NCBI GenBank assembly: GCA_947475295.1
Contig: CANJLF010000005.1
Coordinates: 92,660-156,659 of the forward strand
Length of the DNA stretch: 64,000 nt
Direction of reading: 5' to 3'
From: Fidelibacterota bacterium
GTDB taxonomy: Bacteria; Pseudomonadota; Alphaproteobacteria; Rhodospirillales; Rhodospirillaceae
Shown: one piece after another, positions 27,055 through 37,569 of the stretch
Layout: every line of letters begins with the position of its first letter
How positions within the stretch are numbered: the first letter of the stretch is position 1
Position numbers and translations under genes: made by a program
Notes under the pieces: generated by a model
Seen by the model: only the letters and a program-made list of their open reading frames with translations
Databases searched by the model: none
Told to the model about the DNA's origin: nothing

Positions 27055-27795
27055 CTATAATTTGTCAACGGCCTTTAACATTTCGCCGGGAATATCGGTG
27101 AAAATCGCGTCAACACCCCAGCCAAATAGCGTCTCGGCCCGTGCCGGTTCATTGACGGTATAGGCCAGTACCGCATAGCCAGCCCCGCGCACTTCCATGA
27201 CCTGTTCGCGGGTCAGATGTTTGTGGTTGGCGTTGAGGGTGGCCAGACCCAGGCTCTTGCCGAGCTCGGCCCAGTCGCTGGGGAGGCGATCGAAGATTAA
27301 CCCGCGCGGCCACTGCGGCGCGATGTCCTTGGCGGCCGCCACGGCCTGTCGCGAGAAGCTGGAAATCAACGGCGTCGGTGCGTTGTCGGACCAGATGGCC
27401 ACGGCGATCGGTAAAGCGATGGTCGCCAGCTCCACTTCCCGGCCGTGGTCGGTTTTCAGCTCCATGTTGAAGCCGAGGCCCAGGGTCGCGAACAGCTCCA
27501 AGGCTTCTTCAAGTGTGGGCACCATCTCGCCTTTGAAGGCCGGATCGAACCAGGACCCTGCGTCCAGTGCCGCCACGGACTCGAAAGGGGCTTCCGCCAG
27601 CAGACCCGCGCCGTCGCTGGTGCGGTCCAAGGCGTCATCGTGAAAAATCACAACGCGGCTGTCGAGTGTCAGCGCCGCGTCGAACTCCACCCACTTCGCG
27701 CCATCGGCGGCAGCCTGTCGGAACGACGCCAGAGTATTCTCTGGCGCCGCCCTGGGGCTGCCGCGATGACCGATAATGCGTGGAACCGAGATCAC
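27055..27795 (-). CDS. glpQ: Glycerophosphodiester phosphodiesterase
   Basis: 246 residues from GTG 27795; a longer ORF would overlap the end of pnp in another frame and is rejected. TIM-barrel GDPD motifs: IIGHRGSPRAAPENTLASF with the catalytic His, WVEFDAALTLDSRVVIFHDD with the metal ligands, FNMELK, and the C-terminal VLAYTVNEPARAETLFGWGV. No signal peptide is visible, so it is the cytoplasmic UgpQ-like form that breaks down glycerophosphodiesters from phospholipid turnover. It starts 14 bases after pnp. Confidence 0.9.
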   Translation of the reverse strand: MISVPRIIGHRGSPRAAPENTLASFRQAAADGAKWVEFDAALTLDSRVVIFHDDALDRTSDGAGLLAEAPFESVAALDAGSWFDPAFKGEMVPTLEEALELFATLGLGFNMELKTDHGREVELATIALPIAVAIWSDNAPTPLISSFSRQAVAAAKDIAPQWPRGLIFDRLPSDWAELGKSLGLATLNANHKHLTREQVMEVRGAGYAVLAYTVNEPARAETLFGWGVDAIFTDIPGEMLKAVDKL

Positions 27796-27809
27796 GGCGA
27801 ACTTTAAGA

Positions 27810-29936
27810 CTAACCGTTGGCCGCTTCGGCCGACTCGATCTCTTTGCCGGTGGCCTGATCGATCCGCTTCATGGACAACTTGACCTTGCCGCGGTCGTCG
27901 ATACCCAAGCACTTCACCTTCACGATGTCGCCTTCCTTGACGACGTCGGCAACGCTCTGCACGCGTTTAGAGGCGAGTTCAGAGATGTGCACCAAGCCGT
28001 CGCGCTTGCCGAGGAAGTTCACGAAGGCGCCGAAGTCCATGATCTTGACGACGGTGCCGGTATAGATCGCGCCCAGTTCAGGCTCGGCGACGATGTCTTT
28101 GATCCGGCGAACGGCTTCTTCCATCATTTCCTGATCGGCCGAAGCGACGCGCACGGTGCCGTCGTCCTCGATGTCGATCTTGGTGCCGGTGGACTCCTGC
28201 AGTTCGCGGATGATCTTGCCGCCGGTGCCGATGATTTCGCGGATTTTGTCTTTCGGAACCATCAGCGTCGTGATGCGCGGTGCATGCTGGGCCACGGAAT
28301 CGCGCGCGCCCGTCATGGCCTTCGCCATTTCGCCCAGGATGTGCAGACGGCCGTCACGCGCTTGGCGCAGGGCGATCTCCATGATCTCCGAGGTGATAGA
28401 CGTGATCTTGATGTCCATCTGCAGCGAGGTCACGCCGACATCTGTGCCGGCAACCTTGAAGTCCATGTCGCCCAGGTGATCTTCGTCACCCAGGATGTCC
28501 GACAGAACCGCGAAGTCGTTGCCTTCCTTGATCAGACCCATGGCGATACCGGCCACGGGGCGCACCAGTGGCACGCCGGCATCCATCAGCGCCAGCGAGC
28601 TGCCGCAGACGGTCGCCATGGATGAGGAGCCGTTGGACTCGGTGATTTCCGAAACCAGACGCAGTGTGTACGGGAAAGTCTCCTTGCCCGGGATCAACGG
28701 ATGCAGCGCGCGCCAGGCCAGCTTGCCGTGGCCGATTTCGCGGCGACCGGGGCTACCCATGCGGCCGGCTTCACCGACGGAGTAGGGCGGGAAGTTATAA
28801 TGCAGCATGAAGTTCTGGCGGTATTCGCCTTCCAGGGCGTCGATGATCTGTTCGTCCTGGCCGGTGCCCAGCGTCGTGGTGACCAGCGCCTGGGTTTCGC
28901 CGCGGGTGAACAGAGCCGAGCCGTGGGTGCGCGGCAGAAAGCCGACTTCTATTTCGATGGGGCGCACGGTCTTGGTGTCGCGGCCGTCGATACGCACGCC
29001 GGTCTTCAAGATGTTGCCGCGGACAACGTCGGCTTCCATGTGCTTGAAGATTCCGCCGGCAACCGCCACTTCGGCAGCATTGTCGCCGAGGCTGGCGATA
29101 GCTTTCTTCTTCACGTCGCCGACGGCGGCGTAACGGTCCTGCTTCACCTGGTTTTTATAAGCAGTCGAAAGTTCGCCCGCGAAAGACGCGAGCTTGCTTT
29201 TGACGGCGACGACTTCCGGCGCTTCGACCGGAATGTCGCGCGGGTCTTTCGCACAAGCCTGAGCCAGCGCGATGATCATCTGGATCACCGGCATCATCTG
29301 TTCGTGACCGAACTTGACGGCGCCGAGCATGATGTCTTCCGACAATTCCTTGGCTTCGGATTCGACCATCAACACCCCTTCGCGGGTCGCGGCCAGCACC
29401 AGATCAAGCGACGACTTGTTGAGTTCGTCCATTTTCGGATTCAGCACGTACTGGCCTTCGACGTAACCAACGCGGGCCGCGGCGATGGGCCCCAGGAACG
29501 GAATGCCGGAGATGGTCAGGGCCGCCGACGCGCCGATCATGGCAATGACGTCGGGATCGTTCTTGAGGTCGTGCGACAACACGGTGCAAACCACTTGGGT
29601 CTCGTTGCGGTAGCCCGCGTGGAACAGCGGACGGATCGGACGGTCGATGAGGCGCGAGGTCAGCACTTCCTTTTCCGTGGGGCGGCCTTCACGCTTGAAG
29701 AAGCCACCGGGAATTTTGCCTGCGGCAAAAGTCTTTTCCTGGTAATTGACGGTCAGCGGAAAGAAATCGATCCCGGGCTTCGGCGACTTGGCGCCGACGG
29801 CGGTGCAGAGCACAGTGGTATCGCCGTAGGTGGCCATCACCGCGCCGTCAGCCTGACGCGCGACCTTGCCGGTTTCCAGAACCAGCTTGCGGCCGCCCCA
29901 TTCGATTTCCTTGCGTGTAACTTTGAACATAGACAT
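27810..29936 (-). CDS. pnp: Polyribonucleotide nucleotidyltransferase (PNPase)
   Basis: 708 residues with the full architecture: two RNase PH domains (about 1-230 and 310-550) separated by a helical domain, then KH ([20 protein letters not shown]) and S1 ([20 protein letters not shown]). [20 protein letters not shown] and [15 protein letters not shown] are conserved phosphate and active-site segments. It degrades RNA from the 3' end using phosphate. Last member of the nusA-infB-rpsO-pnp operon. The 5' leader has hairpins that could take part in autoregulation, as RNase III-cut leaders do in E. coli. Confidence 0.97.
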   Translation of the reverse strand: MSMFKVTRKEIEWGGRKLVLETGKVARQADGAVMATYGDTTVLCTAVGAKSPKPGIDFFPLTVNYQEKTFAAGKIPGGFFKREGRPTEKEVLTSRLIDRPIRPLFHAGYRNETQVVCTVLSHDLKNDPDVIAMIGASAALTISGIPFLGPIAAARVGYVEGQYVLNPKMDELNKSSLDLVLAATREGVLMVESEAKELSEDIMLGAVKFGHEQMMPVIQMIIALAQACAKDPRDIPVEAPEVVAVKSKLASFAGELSTAYKNQVKQDRYAAVGDVKKKAIASLGDNAAEVAVAGGIFKHMEADVVRGNILKTGVRIDGRDTKTVRPIEIEVGFLPRTHGSALFTRGETQALVTTTLGTGQDEQIIDALEGEYRQNFMLHYNFPPYSVGEAGRMGSPGRREIGHGKLAWRALHPLIPGKETFPYTLRLVSEITESNGSSSMATVCGSSLALMDAGVPLVRPVAGIAMGLIKEGNDFAVLSDILGDEDHLGDMDFKVAGTDVGVTSLQMDIKITSITSEIMEIALRQARDGRLHILGEMAKAMTGARDSVAQHAPRITTLMVPKDKIREIIGTGGKIIRELQESTGTKIDIEDDGTVRVASADQEMMEEAVRRIKDIVAEPELGAIYTGTVVKIMDFGAFVNFLGKRDGLVHISELASKRVQSVADVVKEGDIVKVKCLGIDDRGKVKLSMKRIDQATGKEIESAEAANG

Positions 29937-30069
29937 TTCAGTTTTTCCTTCTCATACCCCATGGACCGGCACCGTATTGTGCGCCCGGCTCACCGTTGGA
30001 TGCCCACCGCTTCTTTTTCCTGAGTGGGCGCATACGGTCAGAGGTTAGCGAGCCGGGATTTCGATCCCC

Positions 30070-30092
30070 GCGTGGAACTAAAAATTCCACGC
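30070..30092 (-). promoter_or_regulatory. Hairpin in pnp leader
   Basis: Perfect 8-bp arms GCGTGGAA (30070-30077) and TTCCACGC (30085-30092) surround a seven-base A-rich loop. It lies about 134 bases before the pnp start in the transcript. In enterobacteria a comparable leader stem is cut by RNase III to allow PNPase autocontrol; here this is only inference. Confidence 0.4.
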
Positions 30093-30288
30093 TCCTCAAT
30101 GGATGGTCCGCACATGCAGTCCATCCGCAACTCACGCTTTGGCGCACCTGCGCTCTCGCGTGAACAACAGCGATAAAAAAAATCTCCAGCCACCGCAGCT
30201 GTTTTTGGAAAGCGCCGAACGCGCCCCTCTTCTTATGACAAGGGACGTTCAACGATCTCCAACGGCGTTTGGAACATCGTCCGTGGCA

Positions 30289-30365
30289 CAAATGTGGGAA
30301 TTTGAAATTCCTCCGGTCCCTTGCGGCATACACTCATGAGGAATTTCAAATTCGAACCACATTTG
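30289..30365. repeat. Long imperfect inverted repeat 1 (rpsO-pnp spacer)
   Basis: The left arm 30289-30313 starts CAAATGTGG and continues GAATTTGAAATTCCTC. The right arm 30338-30365 is its reverse complement except for three extra bases (TTC). The 24-base spacer is GC-richer. The arms themselves contain the small palindrome GAATTTGAAATTC. In RNA this would form a stem of about 25 bp. Confidence 0.75.
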
Positions 30366-30377
30366 ATTCAATGGAGT

Positions 30378-30453
30378 CTAGTGTCGCTTTGAATTCAAAG
30401 TTCGCATAAGTGCCGGCAGCGAAAGTTTGCGAACTTTGAAATCGCGACACTAG
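30378..30453. repeat. Long imperfect inverted repeat 2 at the end of rpsO
   Basis: The left arm (30378-30406) starts CTAGTGTCGC and ends CAAAGTTCGCA. The right arm (30428-30453) is its reverse complement, apart from a small mismatched bulge in the middle. The right arm includes the rpsO stop codon (TAG at 30452-30450 on the reverse strand). Read with rpsO it would fold as a hairpin right at the end of the message, fitting an RNA-processing, stabilising or attenuating element between rpsO and pnp. Confidence 0.7.
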
Positions 30454-30719
30454 CGCCGCAGGCCGAGGCGGCCGATCAAAGCCTCGTAACGGCCGTTGTC
30501 GGTCTTTTTGAGATAGTCGAGCAGACGGCGGCGTTTGCCGACCATCACGAGAAGGCCACGGCGGGAATGGTTGTCCTTGTTGTGGCCTTTAAGGTGTTCG
30601 GTGAGATTCTTGATGCGTTCGCTCAAGACGGCCACCTGCACGTCGGCCGAACCGGTATCGCCGGCCTTGATCGCATACTCAGTAACAAGCGCTTGTTTGC
30701 GCTCTGGGCTAATCGACAT
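30450..30719 (-). CDS. rpsO: 30S ribosomal protein S15
   Basis: 89 residues, the exact family length. [40 protein letters not shown] and [11 protein letters not shown] are the rRNA-binding helices. S15 nucleates the platform of the small subunit. It follows truB by 16 bases, and its stop codon lies inside inverted repeat 2. Confidence 0.98.
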   Translation of the reverse strand: MSISPERKQALVTEYAIKAGDTGSADVQVAVLSERIKNLTEHLKGHNKDNHSRRGLLVMVGKRRRLLDYLKKTDNGRYEALIGRLGLRR

Positions 30720-30735
30720 CGGGAACTCCTATATG

Positions 30736-31668
30736 TCAGTGGTTCAAAACACGGACGGGACGGATCATGCCGTTCCCGACCTCGGCCACCGCAATCAGCT
30801 TGTCCCCGCACAGGGCCTGTACGGCAGTTCCCTGCTCAAGACCGGTCTGGGGATTTCGCTTTACCACCGGCCAAAGCGCTACGGCTTGGCCAAGGGTCAT
30901 GCGGCGAGCCTCTTCCTCCGTCAGGGCCAGAGCCGGGATGTCGTCCAGCACGGTCCCAACCGGGAGAAGATACTCAGAATCGGCGGCTTTATGGCCTAAA
31001 GCCTCCAAATTTTCCAGGGAAATCGCCCTATTCTCCGCAAAAGCGCCGCAGCGCGTGCGCCTTAGGACCGAAATATGCCCCAGGGTGCCGAGGGCTTGGG
31101 CCAGGTCCCGGACCAGGGCGCGGATGTAGGTGCCTTTGCCGCAGTCGACCCGGAAACGGTCCCGGTCGGGGCCCGAGTCGGGTTTGGCCAGCAGGGTAAA
31201 GCTATGGACATGGACTGGCCGGGCGGCCAACTCGACGGCTTCTTTCCGCCGGGCCAAGTCATAGGCCCGCTGGCCGCCAATTTTGATGGCCGAATAGTCC
31301 GGCGGCACCTGCTGAATGATGCCCGTAAACGCCGGCAAGGCGGCGTTGATGGAGTCGGCGTTGGGCCGAACGTCGGAGGTGGCCGTGACGGTTCCGTCGC
31401 GGTCATCGGTATCCGTGGACGCGCCCCAGGTGACTTCGAATTCGTAGGTCTTGGCGCTGTCCATGACGAAGCTGACGGTCTTGGTGGCTTCGCCAAGCGC
31501 CAACGGGAGTATGCCGGTTGCCAGCGGGTCCAGCGTGCCGCCGTGCCCGGCCTTGGCGGCATCGAGCGCGCGCTTGACGCGGGCGACCACCGTGGCGGCG
31601 GTCATGCCGGCGGGTTTGTCGACCGCGATCCATCCGCTGATGGGCCGGCCGGTTTTTTTACGTCCCAC
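30736..31668 (-). CDS. truB: tRNA pseudouridine-55 synthase
   Basis: 310 residues. GWIAVDKPAGMTAATVV at the start; the catalytic Asp is in HGGTLDPLATGILPLALGEA. YEFEVTWGASTDTDDRDGTV and GTYIRALVRDLAQALG are the other family blocks, and a PUA-like C-terminal segment follows. It makes pseudouridine 55 in the T-loop of tRNAs. Starts three bases after rbfA, tightly coupled in the operon. Confidence 0.97.
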   Translation of the reverse strand: MGRKKTGRPISGWIAVDKPAGMTAATVVARVKRALDAAKAGHGGTLDPLATGILPLALGEATKTVSFVMDSAKTYEFEVTWGASTDTDDRDGTVTATSDVRPNADSINAALPAFTGIIQQVPPDYSAIKIGGQRAYDLARRKEAVELAARPVHVHSFTLLAKPDSGPDRDRFRVDCGKGTYIRALVRDLAQALGTLGHISVLRRTRCGAFAENRAISLENLEALGHKAADSEYLLPVGTVLDDIPALALTEEEARRMTLGQAVALWPVVKRNPQTGLEQGTAVQALCGDKLIAVAEVGNGMIRPVRVLNH

Positions 31669-31671
31669 GCC

Positions 31672-32118
31672 CTAGACCTCGTCGGGCGCGTCGTCGCCGT
31701 CACTGCCGCCGTTACTGTCCACGTCACTGTCTCCGGGCCAGATGTCGCGGGCAACTTCGGGTTTGTGCAAAAGCCGCGAAATATGTTCGGCCTCGTCGAA
31801 CGTCGTGTCGGCGGAAAAAATCAGATCGGGAATGAATCTGATCTGCACGCGATTGGCCAATTCGCGGCGCAGGAAAGGTTTTACGCGCTTTAGGCCTTCA
31901 AGAATTTTCGGAAGGTCGCCGCCGCCGAGCGGCACGATGTAAACGCGCGCATGACGCAAATCGGGGCTGGGACGTACTTCGGTCACGGTCAGGCGAACGT
32001 CGACCAATGCGGGATCACGAAAGCTCTCGCGCTCGAAGATCGCCGCTAGGGCGTGGCGCAGCTCTTCGCCGATCCGCAATTGCCTTTGGCCCGGCGCTTT
32101 AGGCCGCTGTCTCGCCAT
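31672..32118 (-). CDS. rbfA: Ribosome-binding factor A
   Basis: 148 residues. The KH-like domain is seen in RIGEELRHALAAIFERESFR, DLRHARVYIVPLGG and LANRVQIRFIPDLIFSADTT. It assists 16S rRNA 5' end maturation during cold adaptation. A short acidic C-terminal tail (DSDVDSNGGSDGDDAPDEV) is not conserved. Between infB and truB. Confidence 0.96.
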   Translation of the reverse strand: MARQRPKAPGQRQLRIGEELRHALAAIFERESFRDPALVDVRLTVTEVRPSPDLRHARVYIVPLGGGDLPKILEGLKRVKPFLRRELANRVQIRFIPDLIFSADTTFDEAEHISRLLHKPEVARDIWPGDSDVDSNGGSDGDDAPDEV

Positions 32119-32172
32119 GGAAGTTTCCTTGCAACGGACCCGACCGGAACCGAGCGCCTCGGGTGTCCGTTT

Positions 32173-34698
32173 TTAGAGGACACCCGCGAAGCGCTCAATC
32201 TCGAAGCACTCGATGACGTCGCCCTTCTGGATGTCCTGATAGTTGGCCAGCGCGATGCCGCACTCGTAGCCTTCGCGCACTTCCTTGACATCGTCCTTGA
32301 AGCGCTTGAGTTGCGACAGGTCGCCTTCGTGAATGACGACGTTGTCGCGCAAGAGGCGGACTTTACAGCCGCGCTTGATGACGCCCTCGGTGACCATGCA
32401 GCCGGCGACCTTGCCGACCTTCGTGACGTTGAAGACTTCGCGAATGTTGGCGTAGCCGATGAAGTTTTCCTTGAACGTCGGCGCGAGCATACCCGTCAGC
32501 AGCTTCTTCATGTCGTCGGAGACATCGTAGATGATCGAGTAGTACCGGATATCAATGTTGTCGCGCTTGGCGATCTCGCGGGCTTGCGCGTTGGCGCGCA
32601 CGTTGAAGCCGATGATGACCGCGCCGGACGCTTTGGCCAAGGTTACGTCGGCTTCGCTGATGGGGCCCACGGCGCCGTGAATCACGTTGACCTTCACTTC
32701 GTCGGCGCCAAGTTTGGTCAATGTACCTGAGAGCGCTTCGACCGAGCCCTGCACGTCGCCTTTGACCACGATTGCCAATTCCTTGGCGATGCCGGCTTTG
32801 ATCCGGGCAAACATCTGTTCCATGGTCGAGCCGCCGACGCTGGCGACATGTTCCTTATCGCGCAGCTTGCGGCGGCGGAATTCAGCGACTTCACGTGCTT
32901 TTGCTTCATCGGTGACGACCACAAAGTCATCGCCCGCGGCGGGTGTGCCGGCAAAGCCCACGACTTCCACCGGCGCCGACGGCATGGCCGACTTCACCTG
33001 TTTGCCGTGTTCGTTGACCAGCGCGCGCACGCGGCCCCACTCGGCGCCGGCCACGAAAATATCGCCGATGTGCAAAGTACCGCGCTGCACGAGCACGGTG
33101 CCCACGGAACCGACACCTTTTTCCATCTTAGCTTCGATGACCGCGCCTTCGGCGGTGCGGTCCGGATTGGCCTTTAAATCCAGCACTTCTGCTTGCAGCA
33201 GAATGGCTTCTTCGAGCTTGTCGAGGTTGGTTTTCTTGGTGGCGGAAACTTCGATGGCCAGGGTTTCGCCGCCCATATCTTCGACAACGACCTCATGACT
33301 CAGCAGGTCGGTCTTGACGCGCTGCGGATTGGCGCCGGGCTTATCCATCTTGTTGATGGCAACGATGATCGGAACGCCGGCGGCTTTGGCGTGTTTAATC
33401 GCCTCAATCGTCTGCGGCATGATGCCGTCGTCGGCGGCAACCACCAGGATCACGATGTCGGTCACGCTGGCGCCGCGGGCGCGCATCGCCGTGAAGGCTT
33501 CGTGGCCGGGCGTATCGATGAAGGTGATCTTGCTGCCCTTGCTCGTGCGTACTTGATAAGCGCCGATGTGCTGGGTAATGCCGCCGGCTTCGCCGCCCGC
33601 GACATTGGCCGAACGCAAGGCATCGAGCAGCGAGGTCTTGCCGTGGTCGACGTGGCCCATGACGGTGACCACCGGTGGACGCGGTTTCAACAGCGCGGCG
33701 TCGTCCGGGCCGGTCTTCAAGTTCTCTTCCACGGAGGACTCCGTTACGCGCTTTACCCGGTGTCCGAATTCCTGAATCACCAGGTCGGCGGTGTCGGCGT
33801 CGATGACTTCATTGATGGTCGCCATAATGCCCAGCTTCATCAGCGCCTTGATGACGTTGACGGAGCGTTCGGCCATGCGGCTTGAGAGTTCCTGCACCGT
33901 GATGGTCTCGGGCACGATAACTTCGCGCACGACCTTGTCGGTGTTCATGGGCTGCTTGAGCTGCGCCTTGCGCCGTTCTTTCTCGACGGCGCGGCGCATG
34001 GAGGCGATCGAGCGGCTGCGCTCGACGGCGTCATCACCCTCAAGGGCGGCGCCGATCGAAAGCTTGCCGGCGCGGCGGCGCGGCTCGGTGCGCTTGACCA
34101 TCGGGGGCTTGTGGCCGGTCTTGCTCTTGCGGCGTTTGGCGTCTTCGTCGTCTTCTTCCTCGACGACGTCGCGGCGCGTGGCCGGGCCGATCTCGGCGCG
34201 GGTCTCGAGGCCCGGAAGAACAACCGGGATCGCGTCGGCGACGCGGGCGGTGCTTGGCTCTTGCGCGGGCGCGTCAGCGGCCTGCGGCGAAAGCGCGGCC
34301 CTCAGGCTCTCTTCTTCGGCGCGTAGCGCGTCGACTTCGGCCTGAACCTTCGCGTCTTCTTCGGCCTGCTTACGATTTTCCTCGTCGGCCTTGAGCGCGT
34401 CTTGCAGCGCCTTCAGGCGGTGGGCTTTTTCGTCCTCGGTCAGGGTGCCGTGTTGAACTTCCTTGGCGAACAGTTCGGCGGCTTTGGCCTTCAAGCCCAT
34501 CGGTGCGGCTTTGACTTCCTGCACCTTGCCGTCGGCGCCCATCTCGAACTGGCGTTTGCGCTTGCGCTCGACCTGAACGACCTTCGAACGGCCATGGCTG
34601 AAGCTCTGGCGAACCTGACCGGTTTCGACCGTCTTCTTGAGTTCCAGTTTGCCCCCGCTTAAGGACAAAGGTCTTTTGGTCTTTGTGTCGCTCGGCAT
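32173..34698 (-). CDS. infB: Translation initiation factor IF-2
   Basis: 841 residues. The N-terminal region has a long charged, probably helical stretch (about 55-135) and an IF2-N segment near 260-320. The GTPase domain begins with [28 protein letters not shown] and [12 protein letters not shown] are the G3 and G4 motifs. The C-terminal beta-barrels bind initiator tRNA, ending in [15 protein letters not shown]. The start follows the YlxR gene by 43 bases, and rbfA follows after 54. Confidence 0.98.
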   Translation of the reverse strand: MPSDTKTKRPLSLSGGKLELKKTVETGQVRQSFSHGRSKVVQVERKRKRQFEMGADGKVQEVKAAPMGLKAKAAELFAKEVQHGTLTEDEKAHRLKALQDALKADEENRKQAEEDAKVQAEVDALRAEEESLRAALSPQAADAPAQEPSTARVADAIPVVLPGLETRAEIGPATRRDVVEEEDDEDAKRRKSKTGHKPPMVKRTEPRRRAGKLSIGAALEGDDAVERSRSIASMRRAVEKERRKAQLKQPMNTDKVVREVIVPETITVQELSSRMAERSVNVIKALMKLGIMATINEVIDADTADLVIQEFGHRVKRVTESSVEENLKTGPDDAALLKPRPPVVTVMGHVDHGKTSLLDALRSANVAGGEAGGITQHIGAYQVRTSKGSKITFIDTPGHEAFTAMRARGASVTDIVILVVAADDGIMPQTIEAIKHAKAAGVPIIVAINKMDKPGANPQRVKTDLLSHEVVVEDMGGETLAIEVSATKKTNLDKLEEAILLQAEVLDLKANPDRTAEGAVIEAKMEKGVGSVGTVLVQRGTLHIGDIFVAGAEWGRVRALVNEHGKQVKSAMPSAPVEVVGFAGTPAAGDDFVVVTDEAKAREVAEFRRRKLRDKEHVASVGGSTMEQMFARIKAGIAKELAIVVKGDVQGSVEALSGTLTKLGADEVKVNVIHGAVGPISEADVTLAKASGAVIIGFNVRANAQAREIAKRDNIDIRYYSIIYDVSDDMKKLLTGMLAPTFKENFIGYANIREVFNVTKVGKVAGCMVTEGVIKRGCKVRLLRDNVVIHEGDLSQLKRFKDDVKEVREGYECGIALANYQDIQKGDVIECFEIERFAGVL

Positions 34699-34741
34699 GC
34701 TTCTTAACCGTACCTTCTTACAACGCTCTTCTGGCTAGCTT

Positions 34742-35401
34742 TCAACTCTCGGCAATTCTCCGGACACCGGCGTAACGCGCGGCGTCCTCAAGCAACATCG
34801 TCGTCAACCGGCCGGGCATAAGCCCTACGTGCACCGCGGCGGCTTCGCGTCCTAAGGCCGCACCCAACTCAGCGCCGGTGAATACGTCCACCATCGGCAC
34901 ATGCGGCGCCAGTGCAACAACCTTGCGACGCTCTTGGGGCGATCCGTCTGCCGCCTCGAACAAAGCCGCGGTGCGGCCCGTCGCGATCTGGGCACGTACC
35001 TTTTCCGCTCCAGCGGCCACTAGTCCGGCACGGCGCGCCAAACCAAGTTGATTGAGACAGCGGCGTTTCAGTAAACCTGCGACTGTGTCGGCCAAGTCCG
35101 CGACAACGGAAACATCCTTGCGCGCGGCTTTGGCGAACATCCGCTTGGACGCCGCCGTTTCTATCATACTGCGGTCGGCGCTCAACCACAAACCCCGGCC
35201 CGGCAGGCGGGCATCGATATCGGGAACCACCACGTTTCCAGGGCCCACCACGAATCTGATCAGACGCGCCACGGGCAGCGACTCGCCCGTTGCGATGCAG
35301 CGCCGGTTGGGGCCGGATTCCTCCAGGTCTTCTGCTCCGGACCCCGCTTCCGCCCCTAGGGGAGGCGGCTCCGGCGTCTGGGTCATGGATACTGTGGCCA
35401 C
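34742..35401 (-). CDS. YlxR (DUF448) / L7Ae-like RNA-binding protein
   Basis: 219 residues. The N-terminal YlxR domain is seen in RRCIATGESLPVARLIRFVV and PDIDARLPGRGLWLSADRSM. The C-terminal part, from LNQLGLARRAGLVAAGAEKV, has the L7Ae/L30e-like fold. This two-domain form between nusA and infB is common in alphaproteobacteria. It probably binds RNA or RNase P-like complexes; the specific role is unresolved. Confidence 0.9.
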   Translation of the reverse strand: MATVSMTQTPEPPPLGAEAGSGAEDLEESGPNRRCIATGESLPVARLIRFVVGPGNVVVPDIDARLPGRGLWLSADRSMIETAASKRMFAKAARKDVSVVADLADTVAGLLKRRCLNQLGLARRAGLVAAGAEKVRAQIATGRTAALFEAADGSPQERRKVVALAPHVPMVDVFTGAELGAALGREAAAVHVGLMPGRLTTMLLEDAARYAGVRRIAES

Positions 35402-35434
35402 GGTTGTTGTTCGCCACCGATACCCGTGCCGGAC

Positions 35435-36988
35435 CTACGCCCCGGTTTCGTCGGTCTTGGCCCCATCGGGTGAGCCTTCCGGAAACCAGTGGGCGCGCGC
35501 CGCCATGATAATGGCATTGGCGGCATCTTCCTTCAGACCGGCGTCGGGACCCAGCATTTCGATCAACTCATCGCCGGCCAGGTCCGCGAGGTCGTCCAGG
35601 GTTTTGACGCCCTTCTCGGCCAGGGCGATGATTTTCTTGGAATCTAGACCTTCGATCTCGGCGCCGGACAGGTCTTCGGACACGCCCAGCTCTTCCATGC
35701 GCGCCATGACCTTCTTGTTCTCTTCTTCGATATAGGCGGTCGCGCGGGCCTTGAGCTCGCTAGCGATGTCTTCGTCGAAGCCTTCGATGTCGGTCAGCTC
35801 TTCCAGCGGCACGAACGCCAGCTCATCCACCGACGAGAAGCCCTCAGTCACCAACAGATGGGCGAGCACGTCGTCCACGTCGAGCGCGTCGATGAACATT
35901 TTGGAGCGCGACCGGAATTCTTCCTGGCGGCGCTCGGACTCTTCGCCTTCCGTGAGAATGTCGATGGTCCAGCTGGTCAGCTGCGAGGCAAGGCGCACGT
36001 TCTGGCCGCGCCGTCCGATGGCGAGCGACAGCTGCTCATCCGGCACCACTACTTCGATGCGCCCCGAGTCTTCGTCGAGCACGACCTTGGTGACTTCCGC
36101 CGGCGCCAGCGCATTGACGACAAAGGTCGCCGGGTCCTGGTTCCACTGGATGATGTCGATCTTCTCGCCTTGCAGTTCGGCCACAACCGCCTGCACGCGA
36201 GATCCACGCATGCCGACGCAAGCGCCGACGGGATCAATGGAGTTATCGTTGGAAATCACGGCGATCTTGGCGCGGCTGCCGGGATCACGGGCGACGGCTT
36301 TGATTTCGATGATGCCGTCATAGATTTCGGGCACTTCCTGGGCGAACAGCGCGCCCATGAAATCGCCGGCGGTGCGCGAGAGGAAAATCTGCGGGCCGCG
36401 CGGTTCTTCGCGCACGTCCATGATGAAGGCGCGCACGCGGTCGCCATTCTTGAAGTGTTCGCGCGGGATCAATTCGTCGCGGCGCAAGAGGCCTTCCGCG
36501 CGTCCCAGGTCGACAATCACGTTGCCGAATTCGACGCGTTTGACCAGGCCGTTGACGATCTCGCCGCGGCGATCCTTGTATTCCGTGAACTGACGCGCGC
36601 GCTCGGCATCGCGCACTTTCTGCACGATGACTTGCTTTGCGGTCTGGGCGGCGATGCGGCCGAAATCGATCGGCGGCAGCGGATCGACGATCACACCGCC
36701 GATTTCGATGGCGGGATCTTTCTTCTTCCCTTTGGCCAAGGTCAGCTGGGTGTTTTCGTCCTCGACGGTTTCAACCACCGTCAGGTAACGCGCGAGGCGG
36801 ATCTCGCCGGTCTTGCGGTCGATGGCGGCGCGGATGTCGTTCTCATGGCCGTATTTGGAACGGCCGGCTTTCTGGATGGCTTGCTCCATGGCCTGAAAGA
36901 CTTCTTCGCGGTCGATGCCTTTGTCGCGGGCGACGGTGTCCGCAACCTGCACCAATTCCGGGCGCGCCATACCAATGCTCTGAGCCAT
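35435..36988 (-). CDS. nusA: Transcription termination/antitermination factor NusA
   Basis: 517 residues. N-terminal RNA-polymerase-binding domain (1-125), S1 (about 135-200, [20 protein letters not shown]), two KH domains ([37 protein letters not shown]), and two C-terminal acidic repeats (about 350-500, [31 protein letters not shown]). Controls pausing, termination and antitermination. Follows rimP by 15 bases. Confidence 0.97.
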   Translation of the reverse strand: MAQSIGMARPELVQVADTVARDKGIDREEVFQAMEQAIQKAGRSKYGHENDIRAAIDRKTGEIRLARYLTVVETVEDENTQLTLAKGKKKDPAIEIGGVIVDPLPPIDFGRIAAQTAKQVIVQKVRDAERARQFTEYKDRRGEIVNGLVKRVEFGNVIVDLGRAEGLLRRDELIPREHFKNGDRVRAFIMDVREEPRGPQIFLSRTAGDFMGALFAQEVPEIYDGIIEIKAVARDPGSRAKIAVISNDNSIDPVGACVGMRGSRVQAVVAELQGEKIDIIQWNQDPATFVVNALAPAEVTKVVLDEDSGRIEVVVPDEQLSLAIGRRGQNVRLASQLTSWTIDILTEGEESERRQEEFRSRSKMFIDALDVDDVLAHLLVTEGFSSVDELAFVPLEELTDIEGFDEDIASELKARATAYIEEENKKVMARMEELGVSEDLSGAEIEGLDSKKIIALAEKGVKTLDDLADLAGDELIEMLGPDAGLKEDAANAIIMAARAHWFPEGSPDGAKTDETGA

Positions 36989-37003
36989 AGGATCTCTCCA
37001 GAT

Positions 37004-37516
37004 TTAAGCGTTGTTATCATCACGCGGCGGACGTTTTGCCGTCGCCGCGATCAGTTCATCCGTCAGCACCAGCTTGGCGGTGCTGATGTTGTTCATGGCG
37101 ATGACCACATCCGTATTGTCGATCTTCATCGCCACTTCGCCGTTTGCCGTCACACCTTCAAGGCGGCCCCGAAACCGCTTGCGGCCGTTCACCAGCATCT
37201 TGGTGTCGACCTTGGCCACAAACCCGGCGTAGGCCGCAAAGTCCTTGGGCCGTGTCAGGGGCCGGTCGATGCCGGCCGAGCTGACCTCAAGGTCGTAGTT
37301 GCCGGACACCGGGTCCTCGACATCGAAGATCGCCGAAAGCGCAGTGCTGATCTCGGCGCAGTCCTCGACCGAGATCAAACTGCCGTCACGCCGGTCCGCC
37401 ATGACTTGCAGCGTGCGGCGTCCCTCGTTTCCGGTCAGCGCGATACGCACCACCTCGAAGCCCATGGCTTCCAGGGTCGGCTCTACGCGCGCTTCAAGTT
37501 GTGGCAAACGTTCCAA
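37004..37516 (-). CDS. rimP: Ribosome maturation factor RimP
   Basis: 170 residues from TTG 37516, with GGAGG ten bases upstream. EPTLEAMGFEVVRIALTGNE, SVEDCAEISTALSAIFDVED and LEVSSAGIDRPLTRPKDF are the conserved blocks. RimP helps 30S assembly. First gene of the nusA operon. Its leader contains a palindromic element at 37570-37619. Confidence 0.95.
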   Translation of the reverse strand: MERLPQLEARVEPTLEAMGFEVVRIALTGNEGRRTLQVMADRRDGSLISVEDCAEISTALSAIFDVEDPVSGNYDLEVSSAGIDRPLTRPKDFAAYAGFVAKVDTKMLVNGRKRFRGRLEGVTANGEVAMKIDNTDVVIAMNNISTAKLVLTDELIAATAKRPPRDDNNA

Positions 37517-37569
37517 ATGCCCTTATCCTCCAAACCATGCAGCGCAGCTGCTTGGTCTGATTTATGAAG

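Larger units (their letters stand above)
29937..30449. other. rpsO-pnp intergenic region rich in hairpins
   Basis: 513 bases with no convincing gene, unusually long for the inside of this operon. It holds a short hairpin at 30070-30092 and two long inverted repeats (30289-30365 and 30378-30453), described separately. Composition is more AT-rich than the flanks, especially 30170-30440. Together this looks like an inserted palindromic element plus RNA-processing sites. Confidence 0.6.

Noticed and set aside
28701..30023. 440-codon + strand ORF opposite pnp
   Set aside because: Shadow of pnp; His- and Phe-rich composition mirrors the sense codons.
30030..30075. tRNA-like sequence around GGGATTTCGATCCCCG
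   Set aside because: There is no acceptor stem, D-arm or anticodon arm at the right distances.
35858..37567. 569-codon ORF on the + strand across nusA and rimP
   Set aside because: Entirely antisense to two conserved genes in GC-rich DNA; no recognisable domain.
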